Assembly: GCA_030761205.1 (NCBI GenBank) | Contig: JAULJL010000010.1 | Coordinates: 32,812,022-32,876,021 of the forward strand | Length of the DNA: 64,000 bases | From: Fremontodendron californicum | Lineage: Eukaryota > Streptophyta > Magnoliopsida > Malvales > Malvaceae | Reading direction: 5' to 3' | Shown here: piece after piece, positions 12,293 through 27,200 of the stretch | Layout: each line of letters begins with the position of its first letter | How positions within the stretch are numbered: position 1 is the stretch's first letter | Notes under the pieces: generated by a model | What the model was told of the DNA's origin: nothing | Database searches by the model: none | The model's input: the letters and a program-made list of their open reading frames with translations, nothing else | Program-made: the position numbers and the translations under genes

Positions 12293-14653
12293 TGTAACAA
12301 AAGAGGTTACGTATAATCATGTAAAGTTAAATTTCGAAAATTTTAAGGACAAACTTGGAAATTGGTAAGAAGTTATAAGTGAAGGAAATAAAGGAAGAAA
12401 GGATCAAATTGAACATATTAAAAAGTTTAGGGGCTTAATGGTTATTTATAAAAAGTTGAGGGACCAATATGCAATTATACCAAAAACAAAAAAAATATCT
12501 CTTATGTTCATTTTATCTCCCTAAACAACTCCACCAAAATCTCAACAACAATTACATCCAAGGTTAGTTTCTTGATAAATTCTTCCTTTTCTTTAGATAT
12601 TCTACTTGAGCATGCTAAGATCTTAGCTCCATAAACATGTTAAGGTCTGAAATCCATCTATTAAGTATGAATTTTACTCAACTTGGTAAGAATTAAAAGG
12701 ATTTGAAAGCATGAACAAGAAAATGGGAAGAAAATGCAAAACAGGGGAAGTTGAGCATGCTTGCTGTTCGGATTTTCTGGGTTTGGCACATCAGGGTTTG
12801 TATTTTTTTGATATTTTTACTAGAAAATAGACTTCAATATGAGAATTTTTGTTTTTGAATTACCCAAAACCGATAAGCGGTTAAAAAGATAAAATTCGGT
12901 GAAGTTGGCTGTTCTGTGTTGACCCCTGTTTCAGTATAGTTTCGGGATTTATCAAATTTGATCAAAATTTTGTTCTAATTGTATAAGTTAGTTATTCTCT
13001 TCATAAATTAGACATATTGGTTGAAATAAACCAATTGGAATCACTTCCAAATTCCTTACCAAACTCAAGTTATGATTTTCTAATCTAACTTGATATTAAG
13101 GAATTTATTGCTTAAGAGAAATATAGTACCAAAAGATGGTTATGGATTATGAAAATCTCTAAGGCATTGAATACTAGAAAGGAATTTGATAAGGACATGA
13201 TTATGGAGTTGAATTATGGAGAAAATGATTATGAAAATGATATTAAAAATTAAGGATATGTTGTTTTGAGTATGAGAAATTAGTATTGACTATGGGGTAG
13301 ATTAATGGGACTTAAGTTGCATTCAAAATTGTGTAATGCTTTGAGCATGCATAGATACTAATTATTGTTAATCTCTAGGCCACGTAGATCCGACGTCACC
13401 TGTGGATCCCGAAGTTTCAGGTCGAGGTGTACAGTGAGATCATCTCAAGGATTGTGAGTAAACGACAACTATAGTTATTTGAAATTTCTTTAATTATAAT
13501 TATATATATATTTTTTAGCATAATATTTATTTTACATATTAAAGGTATATACGATATTTAATCATATGAATTGATTTGTTATTAAAGTATTTTTATTTCA
13601 AGAAATATTATATCGAGTAAGTTGATTGATTTATGAAATATGATTATACATAGAATTTGACGTACATGGTTTTGGCTCCACCTGACTTAATTTATGAGAC
13701 TATACCCTTGATCGGAATACAGGAGCTACGTGCTACGCCTTTGTGGCGGGAGCCACCTCCAGAGTCCCAATTTCGTGATATTAGACTGGGGTAGGGGAGC
13801 TGCGTGCTACGCCTTTGTGGTGGGAGCCACCTCTAGAGTTCCTATCCCGTTATATTTGCCTTTTGGGGGCACATCATAGCGACACATATGCCTTTGGGGC
13901 GTCCTATGGTGGTATTGGCCTTTGGGGCCGGCTACTAGTATGCCTACATGGATATTGCCTGGTTATTTCATGGATGTATTCTTATGAATGACAGTAAGTT
14001 GGAGCCCAACTATACGTAACTTGATTTACTTCACAGATTTTATACATTGATTTAATATTATAATATTGTTATACATTTGAAAACCTTGTTACGTCTTTGA
14101 ATTACTCATTATGGTTTTATTATTATTTATTTTGAAAATGTCAATTATGCTTTACAGATTACCATTATAGTTTTCACACGCTTTAAATGTTGTCTACTCA
14201 TTGAGATATTCATATATCTCACCTCTTCTTATTTCTCATTTTCAGGACACAGTTAGGTGTCGGGATTGCTGCCTTCCTCTACTTTCCGCTTCAAGAGTAT
14301 ATTGACGTGGTGGGCATCATATCTAAATTTCTAGAAGATTTAATCTCTTGATGTTTTTATCTAGTAAACCTTGCTGAGATAGGTTTACTTCTGGATATAT
14401 TGTATATATTTGAAGATATGAGACAATAGATCAATATGTTTTGATTTGAGCATAAATTGATCATGGATAATTTTTGAATATGTATGGATATATGTGATAA
14501 TAGTATTGAAGAATATTGCTGGTTGAGGATATGAATTGAGTGTTATTTGCAGGAGGGTTATAGTTGAGATAGAAAGGAAACTCTGCCGGATTTTACATAA
14601 ATATATTACAATTACAACTATATTACAATTGAATATCCGGACAGGGTGTTACA
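12293..14653 (+). repeat. 3' LTR of truncated Tekay element
   Basis: Begins TGTAACAAAAGAGG directly after the purine-rich AAGGGGGGTAAGT and ends GGGTGTTACA. Length is 2361 bp against 2479 bp in the intact element, partly because it has only two copies of the 74-bp GC-rich repeat (about 13725-13860). About 14594-14632, just before its end, is 19-bp satellite sequence replacing a few LTR bases. Confidence 0.85.
14594..14632. repeat. Satellite sequence inside a Tekay LTR
   Basis: Between CTGCCGGATTT and ATCCGGACAGGG, where intact LTRs have only AGGTAGATT or similar, this copy has about 40 bp of TACATAAATATATTACAATT-type satellite. Satellite also resumes 20 bp further on, after the LTR end. Confidence 0.75.
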
Positions 14654-15025
14654 TAAATATATTACAATTACATAGATATATTACAACTACATATCTATGT
14701 AATTGTATATCTATGTAATTGTAATATATATATTACATAGATATATTACAATTACATAGATATATTACATATATTACATAGATGTATTACAATTACATAA
14801 ATATATTTATTACAATTAGATACATTACATAGATATATTACAATTACAATTACAATTACTGTAATATATCTATGTAATTCTAATGTTTTAAGTAATTGTA
14901 ATATATCTATGTAATTGTAATATATTTTTGTAATTGTAATATATCTATGTAATATATCTATGTAATTGTAATATATATATATATCTAATTGTAATATCTA
15001 TGTAATTGTAATATATATATCTATG
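14654..15025. repeat. 19-bp AT-rich satellite block
   Basis: Short block. Its sequence, including AATTAGATACATTACATAGA near 14814 and TCTAATGTTTTAAGTAATTG near 14880, parallels about 1022-1210 and about 50550-50780, so it is a copied array segment. Confidence 0.85.
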
Positions 15026-15135
15026 TCTCGGAGTACCACCTACAGGATGACAAAAATCTTTTTACACTCGAAAACATCAATTTAGGAAGAAAACATACCT
15101 GTTTTAGTGGTCCGGACAAAACTAGGTGTCTACAT
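15026..15135 (-). mobile_element. LTR fragment related to 5133-5668
   Basis: About 110 bp that is the reverse complement of 5133-5245 with a handful of differences. On the minus strand it begins TGTAGACACCTAGTTTTGTC. It is a truncated piece of the same LTR family in opposite orientation, embedded in satellite. Confidence 0.6.
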
Positions 15136-18065
15136 ATGTAATTGTAATATATCTATGTAATTGTAATATATCAATGTAATTGTAATATTACATAGATATA
15201 TTTATGTAATTGTAATATATCTATGTAATTGAAATATATATCTATGTAATTCTAATATATATCTATGTAATTGTAATACATCTATGTAATTGTAATATAT
15301 CTATGTAATTGTAATGTATTTATGTAATATATCTGCGTAATATTACATAGATATATTACATAAATATATTACAATTACATAGATACATTACAATTACATA
15401 GATATATATATATATATTACAATTACAATAACTTAAATATATTACAATTCTATAGAAAATATATTACATAGACATATTACATAGATAATATATTTGTGTA
15501 ACTGTAATGTATCTATGTAATTGTAATATATCTATGTAATTCTATGTAATTGTAATATATATCTATGCAATTGTAAGATATATATCTACGTAATTGTAAT
15601 ATATATCTATGCAATTGTAATTGTAATGTATCTATGTAATTGTAATATATCTATCTATCTATGTAATTGTAATATATCTATGTAATTCTAATATATTTAT
15701 GTAATGTATCTATGTAATATATCTATGTAATAGTAATATATCTATGTAATATATATATATATATATATATATATCTATGTAATTATAAATATATTTATGT
15801 AATATATCTATGTAATTATAATATATCTATGTAATTGTAATAGTATATCTATGTAATTGTAAATATATTTATGTAATATATCTATGTAATTATAATATAT
15901 CTATGTAATTGTAACATATCTATGTAATTGTAATAGTATATCTATGTAATTGTAATAGTATATCTAATGTAATTTTAATATATTAAAATTACAAAAATAT
16001 ATTACATAGAATTACATAGATATAATTATAGGTTTATGTAATTATATATATCTATATAATATATCTATGTATTAGTAATACAATTATAATAAATATATGC
16101 AATTGTAATATATCTATATAATTGCAATATATATATTAATAAATATATCTATGTAATTATAATATATCAATGTAATATATTATATATGTAATTGTAATAT
16201 TATATCTATGTAATTGTAATATTTTTATGTAATTATAATATATCTATGTTATTGTAATATATCTATGTAATTGTAATATATATCAATGTAATATATATCT
16301 ATATAATATATTACAATTACATAGATATATTACAATTACATATCTATTTTAATATTACATCGATATAGATATATTACAATTACATGTATTTTAATATATC
16401 TAATGTGTAATTGTAATGTATCTATGTAATTGTAATATATCTATGTAATTACAAAAATATGTAATTGTAATATATCTATGTAATTGTAATATTACAATAG
16501 ATATGTAATTGTAATATATCTATGTAATTGTAATATATATCTATGTAATTGTAATACATCTATGTATTTGTAATATATTTATGTAATTGTAATAATATAT
16601 GTAATTCTACTGTATTTATGTAATATATCTATGTAATATTACATAGATATATTACATAAATATATATATCTATGTAATATATCTATGCAATTATAATATA
16701 TCTATGTAATTGTAATATATCTATGTAAAGATTAGAATTACATAGACAAATTGATATATTAGAATTACATAGATACATTGGATATGTGTATATTACAATT
16801 ACATAGATATACTACAGTAATATATATTATAATTACAATGATATATTACAATTACATAGTTATATTACATAGATACATTACAATTACATAGATATATTAC
16901 ATGGATATATTACAATTACATAGATATATTATTACAATTACATAGATATTTTACAGGGATATATTACAATTACATAGATATATTACAATTAAATAGATAT
17001 ATTAAAATACATCTATGTAATTGAAATACATCTATGTAATTGTAATATATTTATGTAATTGTAATATATCTATGTAATTATATACATGTAATATCTATAT
17101 ATCTATGTAATTCTAATATATCTATTAATTGTAATATATCTATGTAATTGAAATACATCTATGTAATTGTAATATATCTATGTAATTGTAATATTTCTAT
17201 GTAATTATATACATGTAATATCTATGTATCTATGTAATTCTAATATATCTATGTAATTATAATATATCTATGTTATTGTAATATATTTATGCAATTGTAA
17301 TATATCTATGTAATTATAATATATCTATGTAATATTACATAGATATATATATATATATATTACATGTATATTAATTGTAATATATCTATGTAATTGTAAT
17401 ATTATCTATGTAATTGTAATGTATCTATGTAATATATCTATGTGATTGTAATAGATATTACATAGATATATTACATAGATATATATATATATTACAATTA
17501 CATAGATATATTACAATTATATAGATATATTTCAATTACATAGATGTATTGCAATTACATAGATGTAGTTCAATTACATAGATGTATTACAATTACAAAA
17601 AATATATTTATTACAATTACATAGATATATTACTATTACATAGATATATTACAATTACATAGATATATTACATAAAATACATAAAATTACATAGAGATAA
17701 TTACATAGAAGATAATATATCTTTGTAGTTGTAAAATATCTATGTAATTGTAATATATTTATGTAATTGTAATATATCTATGTAATATGTCTATGTCTAT
17801 ATAATTGTAATGTATCTATGTAATATATCTATGTAATTGTAATATAACTATGTAATTGTAATGTATCTATGTAATATATCTATGTAATTGTAATATATCT
17901 ATGTAACTGTAGTATATCTATGTAATTGTAATATATATATCCAATGTATCTATGTAATTCTAATATATCAATGTAATTCGAAAACATTATATATTACATG
18001 TATTTTAATATATCTAATGTGTAATTGTAATGTATCTATGTAATATATCTATGTAATTGTAATAT
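15136..18065. repeat. 19-bp AT-rich satellite block
   Basis: Satellite with many orientation changes and several pure (AT)n runs, for example at about 15750-15772. An example of a palindromic switch is about 17320-17346, centred on TATGTAATATTACATA. No genes seen. Confidence 0.9.
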
Positions 18066-18158
18066 CTGAACACCCGGACGGACTGGACCTATCGAACCGA
18101 ACAGAGACACCAAGGCTAGGCTTGGCTAAACATGACTAACCTTGGTGTCTAAATTTTG
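18066..18158. other. Short non-satellite insert, origin unknown
   Basis: About 93 bp of mixed composition starting CTGAACACCCGGACGGACTG. It contains an interrupted inverted repeat (GACACCAAGG ... CCTTGGTGTC), which could be the remains of a small foldback element. The same CCTTGGTGTCTA words occur near 4369. There is not enough sequence to assign a family. Confidence 0.4.
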
Positions 18159-21100
18159 AAATACATCTATGTAATTGAAATACATCTATGTAATTGAAAT
18201 ATATGTATATAATTGTAATGTATCTATGTAATTCTAATTTATCTATGTAATTGTAAATATATTACAATTATTGTATTAGCTATATTACTGAAAATATTAA
18301 AATTATTGAAAACATTAGATATTACATGCATACATTAGAATTACTGAAAACATTAGATAATGCAATTACAAAGATATATTATATGTATATATTTATCTAT
18401 GTAATTGTAATATATCTATGTAATATTACATAGATATATTACATAAATATATTTATTACAATTACATATATATATATATATTACAGTAATTGTAATTGTA
18501 TCTATGTAATTCTAATATATCTATGTAATTGTAATATATTACGATTACATAGATATATTACAATTACATAGATATTACATGTATACATTATAATACATTA
18601 CAATTACATAGATATATTAAAAATAATTAGATATAACACAATTGCATAGATACATTAGAATTACATAGATATATCACATATAATATACAATTACATTAGA
18701 ATTAGATATCTATATAATTGTAAATATATGTAATTGTAATATATCTATGTAATATATGTAATATATCTATATAATTATAATATATCTATGTAAATGTAAT
18801 ATATCTATGTAAATGTAATTGTAATATATATCTCTGTAATATATCTATGTAATTGTAATATATTTATGTAATTGTAATATATCTATGTAATTGTAATATA
18901 TCTATGTAATTGTAATATATATATGTAATATATATATCTATGTAATTGTAAATAGATTTATGTAATATATCTTTGTAATTATAATATATCTATGTAATTG
19001 TAATAGTATATCTATGTAATTGTAATAGTATATCTAATGTAATTGTAATATATAATTGTAATATATTTATGTAATTGTAATATATCTATGTAATATATTA
19101 TCTATGAAATTGTAATATATCTACGTAATTGTAATATATCTATGTAATTATAATATCTATGTAATTGTAATATATCTATGTAATTGAAATATATCTATGT
19201 AATTATAATATGTCTATGTAATTGAAATATATCTATGTAATTATAATATGTCTATGTAATTGTAATATATCTATGTAATTATAATATATTTGTGTATCGT
19301 AATATATCTTTGTAATTGTAATATATCTATGTAATTGTAATATATTTTTGTAATTATATATTTGTGTAATTGTAATTGTAATATATGTATGTAATATATC
19401 TATGTAATTGTAATATATCTATGTAATTGTAATAATATATGTAATTGTAATATATATATCTATGTAATAGTAATATATCTATGTAATTGTAATTATGTGA
19501 TTGTAATATATGTAATATATCTATTTAATTAGATATCTACGTAATTGTAAATATATTTATGTAATTGTAATATATCTATGTAATTCTAATATATTTGTGT
19601 AATTTATATATGTAATTGTAATATATTATCTATGTAATTGTAAATATATTACAATTACTGTATTAGATATATTACTAAAAATATTAGAATTACCGAAAAC
19701 ATTAGATATTACATGAATACATTAGAATTACTGAAAACATTAGATAATGTAATACAAAGATATATTACATGTATATATTTATCTATGTAATTGTAATATA
19801 TCTATGTAATATTACATAGATATATTACATAAATATATATATTACAATTACATAGATATATTATAATTACATAGATATATTACAAATACATAGATATACT
19901 ACAGTTACATAGATATATCTATGTAATTGTAATATAATGGCGTAATTTATTTATTATCTATGTAATTGTGTTAATGTAATATATTTATGTAATAGTAACA
20001 TATTTATGTAATTGTAATATATTATCTATGTAATTATAATATATCTATGTAATTGTAATGTACTTATGTAATTATAATATATCGATGTAATTGTAATACA
20101 TTTATGTAATTGTAATATATATATCTATGTAATTGTAAATATATTCATGTAATTGTAATATATCTATATAATTGTAATATATTTATGTAATATATCTATG
20201 AAATATATGTTTTTGAATTACATTGATATATTAGAATTACATAGATACATAGATATATTTATGTAATTGTAATATATTTATGCAATTGTAATATATCTAT
20301 GTAATATATCTATTACAATTACAATTACATAGATATAATATATCTATGTATCTATGCAATTGTATCTATGTATTTCAATTATATCTATGTAATTGTAATA
20401 TATATATCCAATGTATCTATATAAATATAATATATCTATGTAATTGTAATATATCTATGTAATTGTAATATATATATGTAACTGTAATATATTTATGTAA
20501 TATATATTACAATTGCATAGATACATAGATATATTATAATTACATATATATATTACAATTACATATATATTACAATTACATAGATATATTAGATATATTA
20601 CAATTACATATATATTACAATTACATAGATATATTACATAAATATTACAATTACATAGATATATCCAATTATATCTATGTAATATATTTATGTAATTGTA
20701 ATATAGCTATGTAATCGTAATACCTATGTAATTGTAATATCTATGTAATTGTAGTATATATCAATGTTACAATTACATAGATATATTACAGTTACATAGA
20801 TATATTACATAGATGTATTACAATTACATAGATATATTACAATTATCTATGTAATATATATCTATGTAATTGTAATATATCTATGTAATTGTAATGTATC
20901 TATGTAATATATCTATGTAATTGTAATATATCTATGTAACTGTAGTATATCTATGTAATATATCTATGTAATATATTATAATATAATATATCTATGTAAT
21001 TATAATGTATCTATGTAATTGTAATATATCAATGTAATAGTAATATATCTATGTAATTGTAATATATCTATGTGTTTGTAATATATTTATGTAATATCAT

Positions 21101-21655
21101 TATCTATGTAATTGTAATTGTATTATATTTGTGTAATTGTAATAAATGTTTGTAATTGTAATATATACACAAATATGTTACAATTACATACATATATTAC
21201 AACTAAATAGATATATTACAATTACATAAATATATGAAATTACATAGATATACTATACAAATATATTACAATTATATAAATATTTTACAATTACATAGAT
21301 ATATTACAATTACAGAAAATATTAGTTATAGTCATATAATGTTTTCAGTAATTCTAATATATCTATGTAAAAGTAAGTTTTTAGTAATTGTAACATATCT
21401 ATGTAATTACTGAGTACAAATATATTACAATTACAAATATATATTAGATATTACATGTATACATTAGAATTATATAGATATATTACAATTACACAAATAT
21501 ATTACAATTACATAGATATATGACAATTGCACAGATACATTACATAAGTAATTCTAATGTATACATGTAATATCTAATGTTTTCAGTAATTTTAATATAT
21601 ACATGTAATATCCATGTAATTGTAATATATTTGTGTAATTACAATATATCTATGT
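18159..21655. repeat. 19-bp AT-rich satellite block
   Basis: The longest uninterrupted block in the window, about 3.5 kb. One sub-family carries the variant TTACTGAAAACATTAGATATT (about 18297-18360, 19668-19745, 21310-21340), which also appears at about 44800-44875. This is a minor repeat variant mixed into the array. No genes seen. Confidence 0.9.
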
Positions 21656-24134
21656 TGTAACAACCGAGGTTACGTATAATCATATAAAGTTAAATCCCGA
21701 AAATTTTAAGGACGAACTTGGAAATTGGTAAGAAGTTATAAGTGAAGGAAATAAAAGAAGAAAGGATCAAAATGAACATATTAAAAAAGTTTAGGGTCTT
21801 AATGGTTATTTATAAAAAGTTGAGGGACTAATATGCAATTATCCCAAAAACAAGAAAAATATCTCTTGACTTCATCTTTTCTCCCGAAAATTCTACACAT
21901 TTTTCATTCATTCTTCAAGTTCAGCCAGCCTCCCATCATCCCACTCCCTCTCTCTCAAAATTCTCTTCAAACAACAACACCAAAAATCTCAACAACAATT
22001 ACATCCAAGGTTAGTTTCTTGATAAATTCTTCATTTTCTTTAGATATCTACTTGGGCATGCTAAGATCTTTACACCATATACATGTTAAGGTCTGAAATC
22101 CATCTATTAAGTATGAATTTTACTTATTTTTGGTAAGAATTAAAAGGATTTGAAAGCATGAACAAGAAAATGGGAAGAAAAAGCAAAACAGGGGAAACTG
22201 AGCATGCTTGCTGTTCGGATTTTCTGGGTTCGACACATTAGGGTTTGTATTTTTTTGATATTTTGCCTAGAAACTAGACTTCAATATGAGAATTTTGGTT
22301 TTTCAATCACCCAAAACCGATAAGCGGTTAAAAAGATAAAATTCGGTGAAGTTGACTGTTCAGTGTTGACCCCTGTTTCAGCATGGTTTCGGGATTTATC
22401 AAATTTGATCAAAATTTTGTTCTAGTTGTATAAGTTAGTTATTTTATTCATAAATTAGACATATTGGTTGAAATAAAACAATTGGGATCACTTCCAAATT
22501 CCTTACCAAACTCAAGTTATGATTTTCTAATCTAACTTGATATTAAGGAATTTATTGCTTAAGAGAAATATAGTACCAAAGGATGGTTATGGATTATGAA
22601 AATCTCTAAGGCATGGAATACTAGAAACGAATTTGATAAGGACATGATTATGGAGTTGAATTATGGAGAAAATGATTATGGAAATGATATTAAAAATTAA
22701 GGATATGTTGTTTTGAGTATGAGAAATTAGTATATGGGGTAGATTAATGGGACTTAAGTTGCATTCAAAATTGTGTAATGCTTTGAGCATGTATAGATAC
22801 TAATTATTGTTAATCTCTAGGCCACGTAGATCCGACGTCACCTGTGGATCCCGAGGTTTCAGGTCGAGGTGTACAGTGAGATCATCCAAGGATTGTGAGT
22901 AGACAACAACTATAGTTATTTGGAATTTCTTTAATTATAATTATACATTTTTTTAACATAATATTTATTTTACGTATTAAAGGTATATACGATATTTAAT
23001 TATATGAATTGATTTGTTATTAAAGTATTTTTATTTCAAGAAATATTATATCAAGTAAGTTGGTTGATTTATGAAATATGATTTTACATAGAATTTGACG
23101 TACATGGTTTTGGCTCCACCTAACTTAATGTATGAGATTATTTCCTTGACCGGAATACGGGAGCTGCGTGCTACGCCTTTGTGGCGGGAGCCACCTCCAG
23201 AGTCCCCATTCCGTGATATTAGACCGGAATACGGGAGCTGCGTGCTACGCCTTTGTGGCGGGAGCCACCTCCAGAGTCCCTATTCCGTGATATTAGATTG
23301 GGGTATGGGAGCTGCGTGCTACGCCTTTGTGGTGGGAGCCACCTCCAGAGTCCCTATCCCGTTATATTTGCCTTTTGGGGGCACATCATAGCGACACATA
23401 TGCCTTTGGGGCGTCCTATGGTGGTATTGGCCTTTGGGGCCGGCTACTAGTATGCCTACATGGATATTGCCTGGTTATTTCATGGATGTATTCTTGTGCA
23501 TGACAGAAAGTTGGAGCCCAATTATACGAAACTTGATTTACTTTACGGATTTTATTCATTGATTTAATATTATAATATTGTTATACATTTGAAAAGCTTG
23601 CTACGTCTTTGAATTACTCATTATGGTTTTATTATTATTTATTTTGAAAATGTCAATTATACTTTACAGATTTCCATTATGGTTTTCACACGCTTTAAAT
23701 GTTGTCTACTCATTGAGATATTCATATATCTCACCTCCTCTTATTTCTCATTTTCAGGACACACTTAGGTGTCGGGATTGCTGCCTTCCTCTACTCTCCG
23801 CTTCAAGAGTATATTGACGTGGTGGGCATCATATCTAAATTTCTAGAAGATTTGGTCTTTTGATGTTTTTATCTAGTAAACCTTGCTGAGATAGGTTTAT
23901 TTCTGGATATATTGTAGATATTTGAAGATATGAGACAATAGATCAATATGTTTTGATTTGAACATAAATTGATCATGAATAATTTTTGGATATGCATGGA
24001 TATATGTGGTAATAGTATTGAGTAATATTGCTGGTTGAGGATATGAATTGAGTGTTATTTGGAGGAGGGTTATAGTTGATATAGAAAGGAAACTCTGCCG
24101 GATTTTAGGTAGATTATCCGGATAGGGTGTTACA
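21656..24134 (+). repeat. 5' LTR of Tekay element
   Basis: TGTAACAACCGAGG to GGATAGGGTGTTACA, 2479 bp, the same length as the 3' LTR. It contains three copies of a 74-bp GC-rich repeat and small chance ORFs that also occur in the other LTR. Differences from the 3' LTR were noticed near 21807, 22307, 23234, 23315, 23348 and 24061. Confidence 0.95.
23159..23372 (+). repeat. 74-bp GC-rich tandem repeat in Tekay LTR (3 copies)
   Basis: The motif GAGCTGCGTGCTACGCCTTT starts at 23161, 23235 and 23309, a spacing of exactly 74 bp. Each copy includes GCGGGAGCCACCTCCAGAGT or a close variant. This GC-rich island stands out in an AT-rich LTR. The same repeat is seen three times at 30486-30699 and at about 58470-58670 (minus), but only twice in the copy at 13725-13860. 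Confidence 0.85.
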
Positions 24135-24136
24135 AT

Positions 24137-24156
24137 TTGGTATCAGAGCAAGGTTA
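24137..24156 (+). promoter_or_regulatory. Primer binding site, initiator tRNA-Met
   Basis: TTGGTATCAGAGCAAGGTTA lies two bases after the 5' LTR. TGGTATCAGAGC is the usual complement of the 3' end of plant initiator tRNA-Met used by chromoviruses for minus-strand priming. Confidence 0.9.
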
Positions 24157-24225
24157 TAGGTCCTGTAGACTTAGGAACTGTTTGTTGAAGTATTAAAATA
24201 TTGTCACCTGTGCAGAAAATTAGAC

Positions 24226-27200
24226 ACGATTCCACCACGTCGAAGAGGAAGGCCTAGAATCAATCCCCTACCCCAAAATAGGGATAGGAATAGAAATGTT
24301 AATGTTGATGAGCAAATTGGAGAACAAGCTTCAGCTGCTGGTTCATCCTCTATTGCTGCACCCTCAACAGCACCTCCAGCAGCTGATCGTAATTTAGCTG
24401 AGGCAGTTGCGGCCTTGGCAAGAGTAATTCCCGCTTTGACTGCCCCTGCTGAGAAGGGGAGAGTTGATTACTGTAAAGATTTGAAGAATACGGGTTGCAA
24501 GATTTTCACAGGGTCTTTGGAATCAGATTTAGCCTGGTCATGGCTACAAAAATTTGAGACAACTTCCATTACTCTTCAGATTCCCGAGCCTATGAGGTTA
24601 CCATGTGCGGTGCAATTTTTGGAGGATCATGCACACACATGGTGGAAAACTACAGTGCAAAGGTATGTTGGACGTCCTGCCATAACCTGGGCAGATTTTT
24701 GAAGAGAGTTTGAAGAAAAATACTATTCTCGGGCCTTGCGGGAAAAGAAATGGGCTGAGTTTATGAATTTAAAACAGGGTGGTATGTCAGTAGCAGAGTA
24801 CGAGCAAAAATTAAGTGAACTATCAGAATTTGCTCCATCGATAGTAGCCAACGATGCTGATAGATGCAAGAAATTCCAAGATGGGCTACATGTTAGTATT
24901 CGAGATAGGTTGACGACCCTGGATACAGATGACTTTAATAAATGGGTCAACATGGCAATCAAAGCTGAACAGAATCTAAAAGAAATGAAAGATAGAGAAG
25001 AGATGTTCAGAAAAAGAAAATGGCAATCCTCCAGTGAGGACATGAGGCCTAAGAAACGTTATGTAGAAAGCAGTGTCAGTGGTTCCAAACCCTTGAGATT
25101 TCAGGAGGGATTAGACAGAAAACCTATTAGTGGTTCTTCTAGTAGATTTATCATTGGACCTCAACAGCAGACTAGATTGCCACCTGGGAGGTCAAGAGGA
25201 TCTCGTACATTGACTTATCCTCAGTGTCCCCATTGTGGGAAGAATCACCCTGGTGAATGTTGGAGACTACAGGGTGTGTGTTTTTACTGCAAAGAATCGG
25301 GACACATGAAACAGGATTGTCCCAAGCTGGAGAACAAGGGAGTTACTAGTCAGTTGTCAGTGGGACAAAGAGAAATGACCCAACCTACTGCTGCACATCA
25401 ACCGACAGCAGTTAGAGATAGAATTGGGGTACAATCTCAAGTTGGTTCATCTACTGGCCTTCGACAGAGTGGACAGCCTGGTAGACCTCGAACTACAGCC
25501 AGAATTTATGCTATGACCCAACAACAGGCTCAGGCTACTCCTGAAGTGGTTACAGGTACTCTCCCAATTTCTAAGGCAAATGCTAGGATCTTAATAGATC
25601 CAGGTGCAACCCATTCTTTTGTTGCTAATTCATATGTCATGCATTTGGGTAGAGAGTCTAGGAGGTTAGACATCCCTATGGTCGTTAGTACCCCAATGGG
25701 AGAAACTTTGAAAATTGATGTGGTTTATCCGGATTGTACCGTTATGGTTCAGGAGCATGAATTACCAGTTAATTTGTTTCCATTAGGAATGTATGATTTC
25801 GATGTGATTTTGGGAATGGATTGGTTGTCTAAAAACAATGCAGTGATAGATTGTTTTTCCAAAACTGTGACTTTTAAGAAGTCAGGAGATTTGGAGTTTA
25901 CTTTTCAAGGAGAAAGGAAAGTTTTACCTTCTTGCCTTATCTCCAAGATGGCAGCCAATAGATACTTGCAAAAAGGGTATTCTGCTTACCTTGCTTATGT
26001 GATTAACAAAGACATACATGAGGCAAAGTTGGAAACTATACCTGTGGTCAAAGAGTTTCCTGAGATCTTTCCTGAAGAATTGGTCGGTTTACCTCCTGAC
26101 AGGAAATTGGAGTTTACTATTGACTTAATCCCTGGCAGTGCTCCTATTTCTCAGGCACCCTATAGAATGGCACCTTCGGAGCTAAAGGAATTGAAAGTGC
26201 AGTTGCAAGACCTAGTTGACAGAGGTTTCATTCGGCCTAGTACTTCACCTTGGGGAGCACCGGTTTTATTTGTAAAGAAAAAGGATGGATCTTTACGATT
26301 GTGTATCGACTACCGGCAATTGAACAAGGTCACCATTAAGAATAAGTATCCTTTGCCAAGGATTGATGACTTGTTTGATCAGTTGCAAGGTGCAAGTGTG
26401 TTCTCCAAAATAGACCTAAGATCGGGTTATCATCAATTGAAGATTAAAGAATCTGATATTCCAAAGACTGCTTTTAGAACTCGATATGGTCATTATGAAT
26501 TCTTAGTTATGCCTTTTGGGCTAACTAATGCACCTGCAGTCTTTATGGATTTGATGAATAGGGTGTTTCGGCCCTACTTAGATAAATTTGTTATTGTTTT
26601 CATCGATGACATCCTAGTTTATTCCAGGAATAAGAATGATCATGTAATCCATTTGAGAACGGTGTTACAGACTATGCGTGAAAAGCAACTTTATGCTAAA
26701 TTTTCCAAGTGTGAATTCTGGCTAGACAAAGTAGCATTCCTTGGTCATGTAGTATCTAAGGAAGGGATTTTTGTAGATCCACAAAAGATAGAAGCTGTAG
26801 TTGCTTGGGAAAGACCCACTAATGTCACAGAAGTTAGGAGCTTTCTCGGATTGGCAGGGTACTATCGAAGATTCGTGGAAGGATTTTCCATGATTGCCTC
26901 TCCTTTGTCAAAATTAACAAGGAAGCATGCTAAGTTTGAGTGGACTGATGAATGTGAGCAAGCTTTCCAAGAGCTCAAACGTAGATTGACCACAGCACCA
27001 GTTCTTACACTACCATCAGGGAATGGAAGCTTTGTGGTATACAGTGATGCCTCGAGGCGAGGTTTGGGTTGCGTTTTGATACAACATGGGAAGGTGATAG
27101 CTTATGCTTCTCGACAACTGAAACAGCATGAGCAAAACTATCCCACTCATGATTTAGAGTTAGCGGCACTGGTGTTTGCATTGAAAATTTGGAGGCATTA

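Larger units (their letters stand above)
10432..14653 (+). mobile_element. 5'-truncated Tekay (Del) chromovirus, Ty3/Gypsy
   Basis: The element starts abruptly inside RNase H and runs through integrase, chromodomain, polypurine tract and the 3' LTR. The whole 5' LTR, gag, protease and reverse transcriptase are missing. It is closely related to the full element at 21656-31461 but clearly diverged from it, so it is a separate, older insertion. No target duplication can be read because the 5' end is lost. Confidence 0.9.

Noticed and set aside
23095..23450. ORFs in Tekay LTRs rich in REPPPES-type words
   Set aside because: They are chance frames through the 74-bp GC-rich repeat and are found in every LTR copy, in more than one frame.
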